From Streptomyces sparsogenes (GTDB lineage: Bacteria > Actinomycetota > Actinomycetes > Streptomycetales > Streptomycetaceae): a DNA stretch of 64,000 nt. How positions within the stretch are numbered: position 1 is the first letter of the stretch; each line of letters opens with the position of its first letter. Positions 26,487 to 35,025 of the stretch are shown here, piece by piece. The stretch covers positions 124,001 through 188,000 of the forward strand of contig NZ_MAXF01000096.1 in the NCBI RefSeq assembly GCF_001704635.1, given 5' to 3'. The notes under the pieces were generated by a model. That model did no database searches. It was not told where the DNA came from and saw nothing but the letters and a program-made list of their open reading frames with translations. The position numbers and the translations under genes are program-made.

Positions 26487-27401
26487 ATGGGTGCCCAACT
26501 CCGGGTCTACAAGAGGCGGATCAAGTCCATCTCTGCGACCAAGAAGATCACCAAGGCGATGGAGATGATCGCCGCCTCGCGCGTCGTCAGGGCGCAGCGC
26601 CAGGTGGCCGCGTCGACTCCGTACGCCAGTGAGCTCACCCGGGCGGTGGGCGCGGTCGCCACCGGCTCCACCACCCAGCACCCGCTCACCACCGAGGCGG
26701 AGAACCCGACCCGGGCCGCGCTGCTGCTCATCACGAGCGACCGCGGTCTGGCCGGCGGCTACTCGGCGAACGTGATCAAGGCGGCCGAGCAGGCCACCAA
26801 GGCCCTCACCGCGCAGGGCAAGGAGGTCGACACCTACATCGTCGGCCGCAAGGGCGTCGCCTACTACGGCTTCCGTGAGTTCAAGGTCACGGAGTCGTGG
26901 ACCGGCTTCACCGACAACCCGACCTACGCGGACGCCAAGAAGATCGCCGGCCCGCTGATCGAGGCCGTCCAGAAGGACACGGCCGAGGGCGGCGTGGACG
27001 AGCTGCACATCGTCTACACCGAGTTCGTCTCGATGCTGACGCAGACCCCGGTCGAGCACCGGCTGCTGCCGCTGAGCATGGAGAAGACGGCGGAGGAGAC
27101 GGCGGCGAAGGACGTGATCGCGCCGCTGTACGAGTTCGAGCCGTCGGCGGAGGAGGTGCTCGACGCGCTGCTGCCGCGGTACGTCGAGTCCCGGATCTAC
27201 AACGCCCTGCTCCAGGCGGCCGCGTCCAAGCACGCGGCCACCCGCCGGGCGATGAAGTCGGCGACCGACAACGCCGAAGAGCTCATCAAGTCGCTCACGC
27301 GGCTTGCCAACGCGGCCCGCCAGGCCGACATCACCCAGGAAATCAGCGAGATCGTCGGTGGCGCGAGCGCCCTGGCCGACGCCTCTGCGGGGAGTGACTG
27401 A
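26487..27401 (+). CDS. atpG: ATP synthase F1 subunit gamma
   Basis: A 304-residue central stalk subunit. The N-terminal helix RIKSISATKKITKAMEMIAA and the C-terminal AMKSATDNAEELIKSL helix form the coiled-coil rotor shaft, and the middle part is the Rossmann-like domain (ITSDRGLAGGYSANV). It starts two bases after the atpA stop and ends six bases before atpD, a tight coupling. Confidence 0.98.
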   Translation: MGAQLRVYKRRIKSISATKKITKAMEMIAASRVVRAQRQVAASTPYASELTRAVGAVATGSTTQHPLTTEAENPTRAALLLITSDRGLAGGYSANVIKAAEQATKALTAQGKEVDTYIVGRKGVAYYGFREFKVTESWTGFTDNPTYADAKKIAGPLIEAVQKDTAEGGVDELHIVYTEFVSMLTQTPVEHRLLPLSMEKTAEETAAKDVIAPLYEFEPSAEEVLDALLPRYVESRIYNALLQAAASKHAATRRAMKSATDNAEELIKSLTRLANAARQADITQEISEIVGGASALADASAGSD

Positions 27402-27406
27402 CAACT

Positions 27407-28861
27407 ATGACCACCACTGTTGAGCCGACCGCTCCTGCCGGCGTGGCCACTGGCCGCGTCGCGCGGGTCATCGGCCCGGTCGTCGACGTGGAGTTCCCCG
27501 TCGACGCGATGCCGGAGATCTACAACGCACTGCACGTCGAGGTCATCGACCCCTCCGAGGAGGGCAAGACCAAGACGCTCACCCTCGAGGTCGCCCAGCA
27601 CCTCGGCGAGGGCCTGGTGCGGGCCATCTCGATGGAGCCCACCGACGGCCTGGTCCGCCAGGCCCCGGTGACCGACACCGGCGACGGCATCACCGTCCCG
27701 GTCGGCGACATGACCAAGGGCCGGGTGTTCAACACCCTGGGCAAGATCCTCAACGAGCCCGAGGCCGAGTCCGAGGTCACCGAGCGCTGGTCCATCCACC
27801 GCAAGGCCCCGGCCTTCGACCAGCTCGAGTCCAAGACCGAGATGTTCGAGACCGGCCTGAAGGTCGTGGACCTGCTGACCCCGTACGTCAAGGGCGGCAA
27901 GATCGGTCTGTTCGGCGGCGCGGGCGTCGGCAAGACCGTTCTCATCCAGGAAATGATCGTCCGTGTGGCCAAGCTGCACGAGGGCGTTTCCGTGTTCGCC
28001 GGCGTCGGCGAGCGCACCCGTGAGGGCAACGACCTCATGGTCGAGATGGAGGAGGCTGGCGTTCTCGACAAGACCGCGCTGGTCTTCGGCCAGATGGACG
28101 AGCCCCCGGGCACCCGTCTGCGGGTCGCCCTGGCCGGTCTGACCATGGCGGAGTACTTCCGCGATGTGCAGAAGCAGGACGTGCTGTTCTTCATCGACAA
28201 CATCTTCCGCTTCACCCAGGCCGGTTCCGAGGTCTCGACCCTGCTCGGCCGCATGCCCTCCGCGGTGGGCTACCAGCCGAACCTGGCCGACGAGATGGGC
28301 ATCCTCCAGGAGCGCATCACCTCGACCCGCGGTCACTCGATCACCTCGATGCAGGCGATCTACGTCCCCGCGGACGACCTGACCGACCCGGCCCCGGCGA
28401 CCACCTTCGCGCACCTCGACGCGACGACGGTGCTCTCCCGTCCGATCTCGGAGAAGGGCATCTACCCGGCGGTGGACCCGCTGGACTCCACCTCCCGGAT
28501 CCTGGACCCGCGGTACATCTCGCAGGACCACTACGACTGCGCCACGCGGGTCAAGTCGATCCTGCAGAAGTACAAGGACCTGCAGGACATCATCAACATC
28601 CTCGGCATCGACGAGCTCGGCGAGGAGGACAAGCTCACCGTCTTCCGCGCCCGCCGCATCGAGCGCTTCCTGTCGCAGAACACCCACGCGGCGAAGCAGT
28701 TCACCGGTGTGGACGGCTCGGACGTGCCGCTGGACGAGTCGATCGCCGCGTTCAACGCGATCGCCGACGGTGAGTTCGACCACTTCCCGGAGCAGGCGTT
28801 CTTCATGTGTGGTGGTCTCGAGGACCTGAAGAAGAACGCGAAGGAGCTGGGCGTCTCCTGA
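27407..28861 (+). CDS. atpD: ATP synthase F1 subunit beta
   Basis: A 484-residue catalytic subunit. Walker A is GGAGVGKTV near residue 168, Walker B is VLFFIDNIFRFTQAG, and the catalytic glutamate lies in GVGERTREGNDL. ALSRPISEKGIYPAVDPL-like sequence is present as LSRPISEKGIYPAVDPLDS. A hairpin lies between its stop and atpC, which may reduce epsilon synthesis relative to beta. Confidence 0.98.
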   Translation: MTTTVEPTAPAGVATGRVARVIGPVVDVEFPVDAMPEIYNALHVEVIDPSEEGKTKTLTLEVAQHLGEGLVRAISMEPTDGLVRQAPVTDTGDGITVPVGDMTKGRVFNTLGKILNEPEAESEVTERWSIHRKAPAFDQLESKTEMFETGLKVVDLLTPYVKGGKIGLFGGAGVGKTVLIQEMIVRVAKLHEGVSVFAGVGERTREGNDLMVEMEEAGVLDKTALVFGQMDEPPGTRLRVALAGLTMAEYFRDVQKQDVLFFIDNIFRFTQAGSEVSTLLGRMPSAVGYQPNLADEMGILQERITSTRGHSITSMQAIYVPADDLTDPAPATTFAHLDATTVLSRPISEKGIYPAVDPLDSTSRILDPRYISQDHYDCATRVKSILQKYKDLQDIINILGIDELGEEDKLTVFRARRIERFLSQNTHAAKQFTGVDGSDVPLDESIAAFNAIADGEFDHFPEQAFFMCGGLEDLKKNAKELGVS

Positions 28862-28875
28862 CGCCGGAGCTCACA

Positions 28876-28907
28876 GGAGAGGGGTGGGCCGCGTCCCGCC
28901 CCTCTCC
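28876..28907 (+). terminator. Hairpin between atpD and atpC
   Basis: GGAGAGGGGTGGG-type arm at 28876-28888 pairs with CCCGCCCCTCTCC at 28895-28907 with one wobble around a six-base loop. It sits inside the operon, so it may be an attenuator, processing site or mRNA stabiliser rather than a full terminator. Confidence 0.6.
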
Positions 28908-28972
28908 TCACGCCCGTTATCCTTTGACGAAAGCCCTGTCGTACCCGGCAGGTGGAGACCCGAGGAGCCACG

Positions 28973-29350
28973 TTGGCTGCTGAGCTGCATGTCGAGATGG
29001 TCGCGGCGGACCGTAGTGTCTGGTCCGGCAAGGCCACCTTGGTCATCGCGCGCACCACATCCGGTGACATCGGCGTCATGCCCGGCCACCAGCCGCTGCT
29101 CGGTGTGCTGGAGTCCGGCCCGGTGACCATCCGTACGAGCGAGGGCGGGACAGTCGTCGCCGCGGTGCACGGCGGGTTCATCTCGTTCTCCGACGACAAG
29201 CTCTCGGTGCTCGCCGAGATCGCGGAGCTGTCCGACGAGATCGATGTCAAGCGGGCGGAGCGGGCGCTGGAGCGCGCCAAGGCGGAGGCGGACGCCGCCG
29301 CCGAGCGGCGCGCCGACGTCCGGCTGCGCGCGGTGGCGGGAGCGCACTGA
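28973..29350 (+). CDS. atpC: ATP synthase F1 subunit epsilon
   Basis: A 125-residue subunit with an N-terminal beta-sandwich (AELHVEMVAADRSVWSG, GDIGVMPGHQPLLGVL) and a C-terminal two-helix part (VKRAERALERAKAEAD). It couples gamma to the c-ring and inhibits hydrolysis. The start is TTG at 28973, preceded by GAGGAG with good spacing; a GTG at 28952 is in frame but lacks a site. It is the last gene of the operon. Confidence 0.96.
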   Translation: MAAELHVEMVAADRSVWSGKATLVIARTTSGDIGVMPGHQPLLGVLESGPVTIRTSEGGTVVAAVHGGFISFSDDKLSVLAEIAELSDEIDVKRAERALERAKAEADAAAERRADVRLRAVAGAH

Positions 29351-29373
29351 AACCTGTCACGAACGGTCGAAAC

Positions 29374-29424
29374 CCTCAGCCGCGGGCCGCGCGGGGACTC
29401 CCCAGCGCCGGTCCGCGGCTGAGG
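29374..29424 (+). terminator. Terminator after the ATP synthase operon
   Basis: CCTCAGCCGCGG (29374-29385) is perfectly inverted at 29413-29424, with a 27-base GC-rich loop. It lies 24 bases after the atpC stop. Confidence 0.7.
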
Positions 29425-29470
29425 CGATGCAGGTGCGGTTTTTCCGGATGACGCGAGGAGGTCGGTGAAG

Positions 29471-29926
29471 ATGGTCCTCGCTCTGCTCGTGAGCGGCGTG
29501 GTCGTCGCGCTGGTGGTGGTGGGGCTCTTCGTCTTCGGTCTGCGGCGGCGGCTGATCCAGCGCTCCGGCGGCACCTTCGACTGCTCACTGCGCTGGAACG
29601 CGCCCGGGCCCGAGGCCGAACCGGAGCCCAGCGGCAAGGGCTGGGTGTACGGGGTCGCCCGCTACAACGGTGACCGGATCGAGTGGTTCCGGGTCTTCTC
29701 CTACGCGCCCAGGCCGCGCCGGCTCCTGGAGCGCGCCTCGATCGAGGTACTGGAGCGCCGCACGCCGAAGGGCGAGGAGGAGCTCGCGCTGCTCTCCGAC
29801 GCCGTGGTGCTGGCGTGTCTGCACAGCGGCACCCGGCTGGAGCTGGCGATGAGCGAGGACGCGCTGACCGGCTTCCTCGCCTGGCTGGAGGCCGCCCCGC
29901 CCGGCCAGCGGGTCAACGTGGCCTGA
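29471..29926 (+). CDS. DUF2550 family membrane protein
   Basis: A 151-residue protein of unknown function with one N-terminal transmembrane helix (ALLVSGVVVALVVVGLFVFGL) followed by a cytoplasmic domain containing GTFDCSLRW and GWVYGVARYNGDRIEWFRVFS. The family is conserved next to atpC in actinobacteria, from memory. The ATG at 29471 sits nine bases after AGGAGG; the GTG at 29465 is only three bases from it and is less likely. The stop codon lies within a 7-bp tandem repeat array. Confidence 0.88.
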   Translation: MVLALLVSGVVVALVVVGLFVFGLRRRLIQRSGGTFDCSLRWNAPGPEAEPEPSGKGWVYGVARYNGDRIEWFRVFSYAPRPRRLLERASIEVLERRTPKGEEELALLSDAVVLACLHSGTRLELAMSEDALTGFLAWLEAAPPGQRVNVA

Positions 29927-29984
29927 TGCCTGACGCCTGACGCCTGATGCCTGATGCCTGGCGCCTGATGCCTGGCGCCTGACG
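29922..29984 (+). repeat. Nine tandem 7-bp repeats (CCTGAYG/CCTGGCG)
   Basis: From 29922 the sequence is nine consecutive heptamers, mostly CCTGATG or CCTGACG with two CCTGGCG, followed by CCG and one more CCTGACG. The array starts inside the DUF2550 stop codon. Because 7 is not a multiple of 3 the repeats put TGA in all plus-strand frames. Confidence 0.9.
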
Positions 29985-30024
29985 CCGCCTGACGGGCCGG
30001 CGACGAACGGCCCCGGTCGCCTTC

Positions 30025-30690
30025 TCAGGGCCCGGCCACCCCCAACTCCCGGGCCAGCACCGCCGCCTGCACCCGGCTGCGCAGCCCCAGCTTGCCGAGC
30101 ACCCTGCTGACGTGGGTCTTCACCGTGGCCTCCGCCATGGCGAGGTGGTCGGCGATCTGGGCGTTGGACAGGCCCTGGCCGAGGGCGCCCAGCACCTCGC
30201 GCTCGCGCGGGGTGAGGGAGGCGAGCTCCGCCGGTTCGGCGGTGACGGTCGCGGTGGCGGACCGCGCGGCGCTCGGCCGGGCGAACTCGGCGATCAGTCG
30301 GCGGGTCACCGCGGGGGCGATCATGCCCTCGCCGCGGGCCACCGTCCGTACGGCCTCCAGAAGCCCGGCCGCCTCGCTGTCCTTGAGGAGGAAGCCCGCG
30401 GCCCCGGCGCGCAGCGCCCCGAAGACGTACTCGTCGAGGTCGAAGGTGGTCAGGACCAGGACGTCGGCCAGCTGCTCGGCGACGATCTCGCGGGTGGCCG
30501 ACACCCCGTCCAGGCGCGGCATCTGGACGTCCATCAGCACCAGGTCGGGGCGCAGCTCCCGGGCCAGGCGCACGGCCTGTTCCCCGTCGGCCGCCTCCGC
30601 GATCACCTCGATGTCGGGCGCGGACCGCAGGATGAGCACCAGCCCGGCCCGTACGGCCAGCTGGTCTTCGGCGACGAGCACGCGGATCAC
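30025..30690 (-). CDS. NarL/FixJ-family response regulator
   Basis: A 221-residue DNA-binding response regulator. The receiver domain has acidic E8-D9 and phospho-acceptor D54 (LVLMDVQMPRLDG), with the usual FLLKD lysine. The C-terminal LuxR-type helix-turn-helix is LTPREREVLGALGQGLSNAQI followed by ATVKTHVSRVLGKLG. GTG at 30690 overlaps the stop of the upstream kinase gene (GTGA), so the two are translationally coupled. Targets are unknown; the neighbours do not point to a function. Confidence 0.94.
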   Translation of the reverse strand: MIRVLVAEDQLAVRAGLVLILRSAPDIEVIAEAADGEQAVRLARELRPDLVLMDVQMPRLDGVSATREIVAEQLADVLVLTTFDLDEYVFGALRAGAAGFLLKDSEAAGLLEAVRTVARGEGMIAPAVTRRLIAEFARPSAARSATATVTAEPAELASLTPREREVLGALGQGLSNAQIADHLAMAEATVKTHVSRVLGKLGLRSRVQAAVLARELGVAGP

Positions 30691-31988
30691 CGGTTCGAGG
30701 CTCCTTTGCCGTCGAGGTTGCGGTCGAGATTGCGGTCCGGGTTGCGGTCCGGGTTGCGGCTGAGGGTGCCGCCCAGGGGCAGGACCGCCCGTACGCGCCA
30801 CACCGTGCCGGACGCCCCGGGGCGCGGGCCCGCCTGGAGGGTGCCGCCGAGCACGGAGACGCGCTCGCGCATCCCGACCACGCCCATCCCCGAGCCGGGC
30901 GCCCGGGGGCGGCGGCCCGGGCGCTTGTCGTACGGGCTGGTCACGCTGACCTCCAGGGCGCCGGCCGCCGACGGGCCCTCGGCGTCGTGGGCGAGGCGCA
31001 CGGTCACCTCGCCGGGGGCCGCGTGCTTGAGGGCGTTGGTCAGGGACTCCTGGACGATGCGGTACGCGGCGAGCTCGACCGGGGCGGGGAGCGGGGCGGC
31101 GCCCGGCGGGCGTTCGTCGCACAGCGCGAACTCCAGCCCGCTGACGGCGGCGTCCGAGCGGGCGCGCTCGACCAGCGAGTCGAGGGCGTCGAGGGTGGGC
31201 GCCGCGGTGGGTTCCGTCTCCCCGCCCGCGTCGCGCAGCAGCTCGATGAGGGTGCGCATCTCGGCCAGGCCCCGCACGCTGTTCTCCCGGATGACGCCGA
31301 GCGCCTGGTCGGTGGCGGCGGCGTCGCCCAGGGAGAGCGCGGCGGTGGAGTGGATGGCGATGGCCGACAGATGGCCCGCGACCCGGTCGTGCAGCTCGCG
31401 GGCCATCCGGGCGCGCTCGGCCACCACCGCCTCCCGCCGGTCCAGCTCCGCCAGCAGGGCCGTCCGTTCGGCCTCGAGACGGGCGGCCTCGGCGGCCTCC
31501 CGGTGGTTGCGCACGATGGCCCCGGTGCCGGCCGGGGCGAAGGTGAGCAGGGCGGCCATCACGCCGATGAACAGCGACTCGGGGGTGCGCAGCAGCGCCA
31601 GCGGCACGACCGTGGCCGCCACGGTGACCATCCCGCAGGCGGAGGGCAGCCGCCGGGCCAGGGGCGCCGGGCCGTAGAGGACCGCCGCGTACACCACGTC
31701 CGTGTACATCAGGACGGTGGCGATGAGCGAGCCGCCGCACAGGTCCACGGCCAGGGCGGCGGTGCCGAGCGCCAGGGCGGTCCCGGGCGCCACCCGGCGC
31801 AGCAGTTCGGCGCCGGCCATGGCGACGAGGGAGGTGACCGTCCACACGTGGGGGAGGACCACGGGGCCCAGGTCGCCGAGGTAGACCCCGCCGCTCAGCC
31901 CCAGCGCCATCAGCAGCAGTCCGCCGAGCAGCCCGCCCGAGGCGATGGCGACGTCGACGCGGTGCGGCGGCGGCAGACGGGGCGGCAT
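30687..31988 (-). CDS. Two-component sensor histidine kinase (HisKA_3 type)
   Basis: A 433-residue membrane kinase. Five or six hydrophobic segments fill residues 10-165 with almost no extracellular domain, so it probably senses the membrane or a small ligand. The dimerisation and phospho-acceptor helix ARMARELHDRVAGHLSAI carries the His. The HATPase part has the N-box LTNALKHA and GSGMGVVGMRERV. The last residues contain four RNxD-like units encoded by 12-bp tandem repeats (30711-30758). The ATG at 31988 was chosen because membrane homology starts there; an upstream in-frame stretch is Arg-rich and non-protein-like. Confidence 0.92.
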   Translation of the reverse strand: MPPRLPPPHRVDVAIASGGLLGGLLLMALGLSGGVYLGDLGPVVLPHVWTVTSLVAMAGAELLRRVAPGTALALGTAALAVDLCGGSLIATVLMYTDVVYAAVLYGPAPLARRLPSACGMVTVAATVVPLALLRTPESLFIGVMAALLTFAPAGTGAIVRNHREAAEAARLEAERTALLAELDRREAVVAERARMARELHDRVAGHLSAIAIHSTAALSLGDAAATDQALGVIRENSVRGLAEMRTLIELLRDAGGETEPTAAPTLDALDSLVERARSDAAVSGLEFALCDERPPGAAPLPAPVELAAYRIVQESLTNALKHAAPGEVTVRLAHDAEGPSAAGALEVSVTSPYDKRPGRRPRAPGSGMGVVGMRERVSVLGGTLQAGPRPGASGTVWRVRAVLPLGGTLSRNPDRNPDRNLDRNLDGKGASNR

Positions 31989-32155
31989 GGGTCCATCACA
32001 GCACGCGTCCGCCGCGACCGCGTCCGCTTCCGGGGGACTCCGGGCCGCGCGGCGTACATCGAAGGATGCAGTCCGGTTTCGTCGTCGCCGACGACGCGAC
32101 GGTCCGGATCGTGCGGGACGGTAAGGGGGGTGGGCGTGAGAAGGGAGAACAGGCC

Positions 32156-32740
32156 GTGATCGTCGGACTGATCGTCGCGAGTGAGGTCGGCTTCTGGGTG
32201 GTGCTCCTCGGTGGCCTGTGCGTGCGCTACCTCCTGCGCCGACCACGGGCGGGCGCGGCGCTGCTGGCCTGCGTGCCACTGCTGGACCTGGTGCTGCTGG
32301 TCGCGACCGTGATCGACCTGCGGCGCGGCGCCGAGCCGTCGACCGCGCACGGGCTGGCCGCGGTCTACCTCGGCTTCTCCGTCGTGTACGGGCACTACAT
32401 GATCAAGTGGGCGGACGGGCGCTTCGCGCACCGTTTCGCGGGCGGGCCGCCCCCGGTCAAGCCGCCCAAGTACGGGGCCGCGCGGGCCCGTCACGAGTGG
32501 CGGCTGTGGCTGATGACGCTGCTGGCCGCGGCGATCGCGGTGGCCGTGCTGCAGGTGTGCGTGTGGCTGATCGGCGACGCGGACCGCAGCGACCCGATGG
32601 TGGGGTGGCAGCGGCAGATGCTGATGGTCGTGGGCATCCACCTGCTGATCGCCGTCAGCTACACCGTCTGGCCCTCGAAGGACAAGAAGCGGGCCGAGGC
32701 GGGGGACCGGGGCCGGGCCCGGCCCCTCACCAAGCCCTGA
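32156..32740 (+). CDS. Integral membrane protein of unknown function
   Basis: A 194-residue protein with five predicted transmembrane segments: two near the start (GLIVASEVGFWVVLLGGL, LLACVPLLDLVLLVATVI), one around AVYLGFSVVYGHY, and two late (LWLMTLLAAAIAVAVLQVCV, MLMVVGIHLLIAVSYTVW). A Pro-rich cytoplasmic loop GGPPPVKPPKYG lies between. I do not recognise the family. GTG at 32156 follows AAGGGAGA; an ATG at 32066 has its purine stretch too close. It is transcribed divergently from the kinase gene across a 167-base region. Confidence 0.75.
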   Translation: MIVGLIVASEVGFWVVLLGGLCVRYLLRRPRAGAALLACVPLLDLVLLVATVIDLRRGAEPSTAHGLAAVYLGFSVVYGHYMIKWADGRFAHRFAGGPPPVKPPKYGAARARHEWRLWLMTLLAAAIAVAVLQVCVWLIGDADRSDPMVGWQRQMLMVVGIHLLIAVSYTVWPSKDKKRAEAGDRGRARPLTKP

Positions 32741-32772
32741 CGCCTACCGGGCCCTGACCCCGCCCGACCCGG

Positions 32773-33345
32773 TCAGCGGTTCTCGCCGGGCACCCACAGC
32801 ACGTCGCCGACCTCCTTGTTGGCCGCCCGGGCCAGGATGAACAGCAGGTCGGAGAGGCGGTTGAGGTAGGTGGCGGTGAGCGGGTTCATGGACTCCGCGT
32901 ACTCGTCGAGCGCGGCCCACGTGGAGCGCTCGGCCCGGCGTACGACGGTGCACGCCTGGTGCAGCAGGGCCGCGCCGGGCGTGCCGCCCGGGAGGATGAA
33001 GCTGCGCAGCTTCTCCAGCCCTTCGAGGAACAGGTCGCAGTCCGCCTCCAGCTTGTCGATGTAGCTCTGCTCGACGCGCAGCGGCGGGTGCGCCGGGTTC
33101 TCGACCACCGGGGTGGACAGGTCCGCGCCCACGTCGAACAGGTCGTTCTGGACGCGGACCAGCACCTTGACGATCTCCGGGGGCAGCGCCCCCAGGGCGA
33201 TGGCCACCCCGATCGCGGCGTTGGCCTCGTTCGCGTCGGCGTACGCGGCGATCCGCGGATCGGTCTTGGCGGTGCGGCTCATGTCGCCGAGCGACGTGGT
33301 GCCCTTGTCCCCGGTGCGCGTGTAGATGCGGGTGAGTCTGACCAT
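32773..33345 (-). CDS. ATP:cob(I)alamin adenosyltransferase (PduO type)
   Basis: A 190-residue trimeric enzyme converting cob(I)alamin to adenosylcobalamin. The N-terminal ATP loop is TRTGDKGTTSLGDMSR, and the conserved FILPGGTPGAALLHQACTVV and RRAERSTWA segments bind ATP and cobalamin. Adenosylcobalamin is the cofactor of methylmalonyl-CoA mutase, which connects this gene to the epimerase and MeaB genes near 51-54 kb. It ends toward the membrane-protein gene, convergent with it over a 32-base gap. Confidence 0.95.
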   Translation of the reverse strand: MVRLTRIYTRTGDKGTTSLGDMSRTAKTDPRIAAYADANEANAAIGVAIALGALPPEIVKVLVRVQNDLFDVGADLSTPVVENPAHPPLRVEQSYIDKLEADCDLFLEGLEKLRSFILPGGTPGAALLHQACTVVRRAERSTWAALDEYAESMNPLTATYLNRLSDLLFILARAANKEVGDVLWVPGENR

Positions 33346-33387
33346 GGGGCCGAGCCTACGCGCGGCGCCGCGCGTGCCGGGCGGGCC

Positions 33388-34143
33388 CTACGCCCCGGCC
33401 TTGCGGAACACCCGGGTGCCGACCGTCATCGAGACGGCGCACAGGGCGAGTCCGACCAGCGCGCCGACGCCGACGGTGTCCCAGCCGAAGTCCCCGACGT
33501 ACGCGGCGCGCACCGCGTCCACGAGGTAGCGGAAGGGCACACAGCGCGAGACGGCGTCCAGCCAGCCGGGCGCCAGGGCCATCGGCAGCAGGATCCCGGA
33601 CAGCAGCATGGCGGGCATGTTGACCGTGCTGATGACCGGGGCGAACCCCTGCGGCCCGTCGACCCGCATGGCCAGGGCGTACGACAGCGAGGCCAGCGAG
33701 ATGGTGAGCAGGCCGACGAAGAGGAAGCCCACGACCACTCCGAGCACCGGGGCGCGCAGCCCGAGCGCGACCGCGACGAGCACCAGCAGCAGCGACTGGA
33801 CCAGCAGCAGGACCACGTCCTTGAGCGCCCGGCCCAGCAGCAGCGCGAGCCGGCTGACGGGGGTGACCCGCATCCGCTCGATCACCCCGACCTGCTTCTC
33901 GAGCAGTATGCCGAAGCCCGCGAAGGCGGCGCTGAACAGGCCGAGCTGGATGAGCAGCCCGGGGACCAGCGTCTGCCAGGAGTCGCCCTCGCCGCCGAGG
34001 GGCACGTCCCTCAGCAGCGGGCCGAAGAAGATCAGATAGAACATGGGCTGCAGCAGCCCGAAGACCACGCCGACCTTGGAGTCCAGGGCCTGGCGCAGAT
34101 AGCGGCCGAAGATCAGGGCGGTGTCGGAGAACAGGTGGGACAC
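33388..34143 (-). CDS. ABC-2 type transporter permease (DrrB-like)
   Basis: A 251-residue permease with six predicted transmembrane helices. It contains the ABC-2 conserved region LEKQVGVIERMRVTPVSRLALLLGRALKD and a late NMPAMLLSGILLPMALAPGWL segment. With the adjacent ATPase it should form an exporter for a hydrophobic compound, as in DrrAB systems. The GTG at 34143 follows CAGGAG. It begins 20 bases after the ATPase gene, in one operon under the divergent TetR regulator. Confidence 0.92.
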   Translation of the reverse strand: MSHLFSDTALIFGRYLRQALDSKVGVVFGLLQPMFYLIFFGPLLRDVPLGGEGDSWQTLVPGLLIQLGLFSAAFAGFGILLEKQVGVIERMRVTPVSRLALLLGRALKDVVLLLVQSLLLVLVAVALGLRAPVLGVVVGFLFVGLLTISLASLSYALAMRVDGPQGFAPVISTVNMPAMLLSGILLPMALAPGWLDAVSRCVPFRYLVDAVRAAYVGDFGWDTVGVGALVGLALCAVSMTVGTRVFRKAGA

Positions 34144-34163
34144 GGCGGAGGGCTCCTGAGTCG

Positions 34164-34946
34164 CTAGACGGCGATCGGGGCGGTGTCGGGCTCGGCGGTG
34201 CGGCGCCCGGTGATGGCGATGAAGGCGTCCTGGAGGGTGGCCTCGGGCGACCCGCCGTACTGGGCCTTGAGCGCGGCGGCGGTGCCCTCGGCGACCACCG
34301 TGCCGCGGTCGACGACGACCAGCCGGTCGGCGAGCGCCTCCGCCTCGTCGAGGTAGTGCGTGGTCAGGAAGACGGTCATCCCCTGGCCATCCCGCAGCCG
34401 GCGGATCAGGTCCCACAGCTCGGCCCGGCTGCCGGGGTCGAGCCCGGTGGTGGGCTCGTCGAGGAAGAGCACCACGGGCCGGTGGGTGAGGCCCATGGCG
34501 ATGTCGAGGCGGCGCCGCTGACCGCCGGACAGGGCGCCGCACTTGCGGTCGAGCAGCTCGCTCAGGCCGAGGTCGGCGGCGAGTTCCTCGGCGCGGGCGG
34601 CCGCCTCCGCCTTGCCGAGCCGGTACATGCGCCCCTGGGTGACGAGTTCCTCGCGGACGGAGACGGACGGGTCGGTGCCGCCGGACTGGGCGACGTAACC
34701 GATCTTCCGGCGCACCCCCTCCGGGTCCCGGGCCAGGTCGCACCCGGCGACGGTCGCGGCCCCGCCCGTGGGGGCGAGCAGGGTGGTGAGCATGCGCAGG
34801 GTCGTGGTCTTGCCCGCGCCGTTGGGGCCGAGGAAGCCGAGGATCTCGCCCGGCCGGACGGTGAGGTCGATGCCGCGGACGGCCTCCACGGGGCCGCGCT
34901 TGGTCTGGAAGGTCCGGGCGAGCCCGGCCGTGCTGATGACTGGCAT
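34164..34946 (-). CDS. ABC transporter ATP-binding protein (DrrA-like)
   Basis: A 260-residue ATPase. Walker A is FLGPNGAGKTTTLRML, the signature is LSGGQRRRLDIAMGL, Walker B is VVLFLDEPTTGLDP, and the switch His is in FLTTHYLDEAE. The C-terminal part is of the drug-exporter class. It is divergent from a TetR gene with a 79-base gap holding a 31-bp palindrome (34968-34998), so expression is likely induced by a transported compound. Confidence 0.94.
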   Translation of the reverse strand: MPVISTAGLARTFQTKRGPVEAVRGIDLTVRPGEILGFLGPNGAGKTTTLRMLTTLLAPTGGAATVAGCDLARDPEGVRRKIGYVAQSGGTDPSVSVREELVTQGRMYRLGKAEAAARAEELAADLGLSELLDRKCGALSGGQRRRLDIAMGLTHRPVVLFLDEPTTGLDPGSRAELWDLIRRLRDGQGMTVFLTTHYLDEAEALADRLVVVDRGTVVAEGTAAALKAQYGGSPEATLQDAFIAITGRRTAEPDTAPIAV

Positions 34947-34967
34947 GTGCCCAGAAAAGCAGGGAGA

Positions 34968-34998
34968 CTTAAATTTTGCAATGACCCCAAAATTTAAG
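34968..34998. promoter_or_regulatory. AT-rich palindromic operator between ABC exporter and tetR
   Basis: CTTAAATTTTG (34968-34978) is perfectly inverted as CAAAATTTAAG (34988-34998) around nine bases. It is the only strongly AT-rich sequence in several kilobases and lies between the divergent starts (34946 and 35026). It is the expected TetR binding site and probably overlaps both promoters. Confidence 0.8.
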
Positions 34999-35025
34999 AG
35001 ACACCATGGAAGCTAGGATGGGGGC

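Noticed and set aside
29922..30000. Heptamer array as a CRISPR array
   Set aside because: There are no unique spacers; the repeats are directly adjacent 7-bp units.
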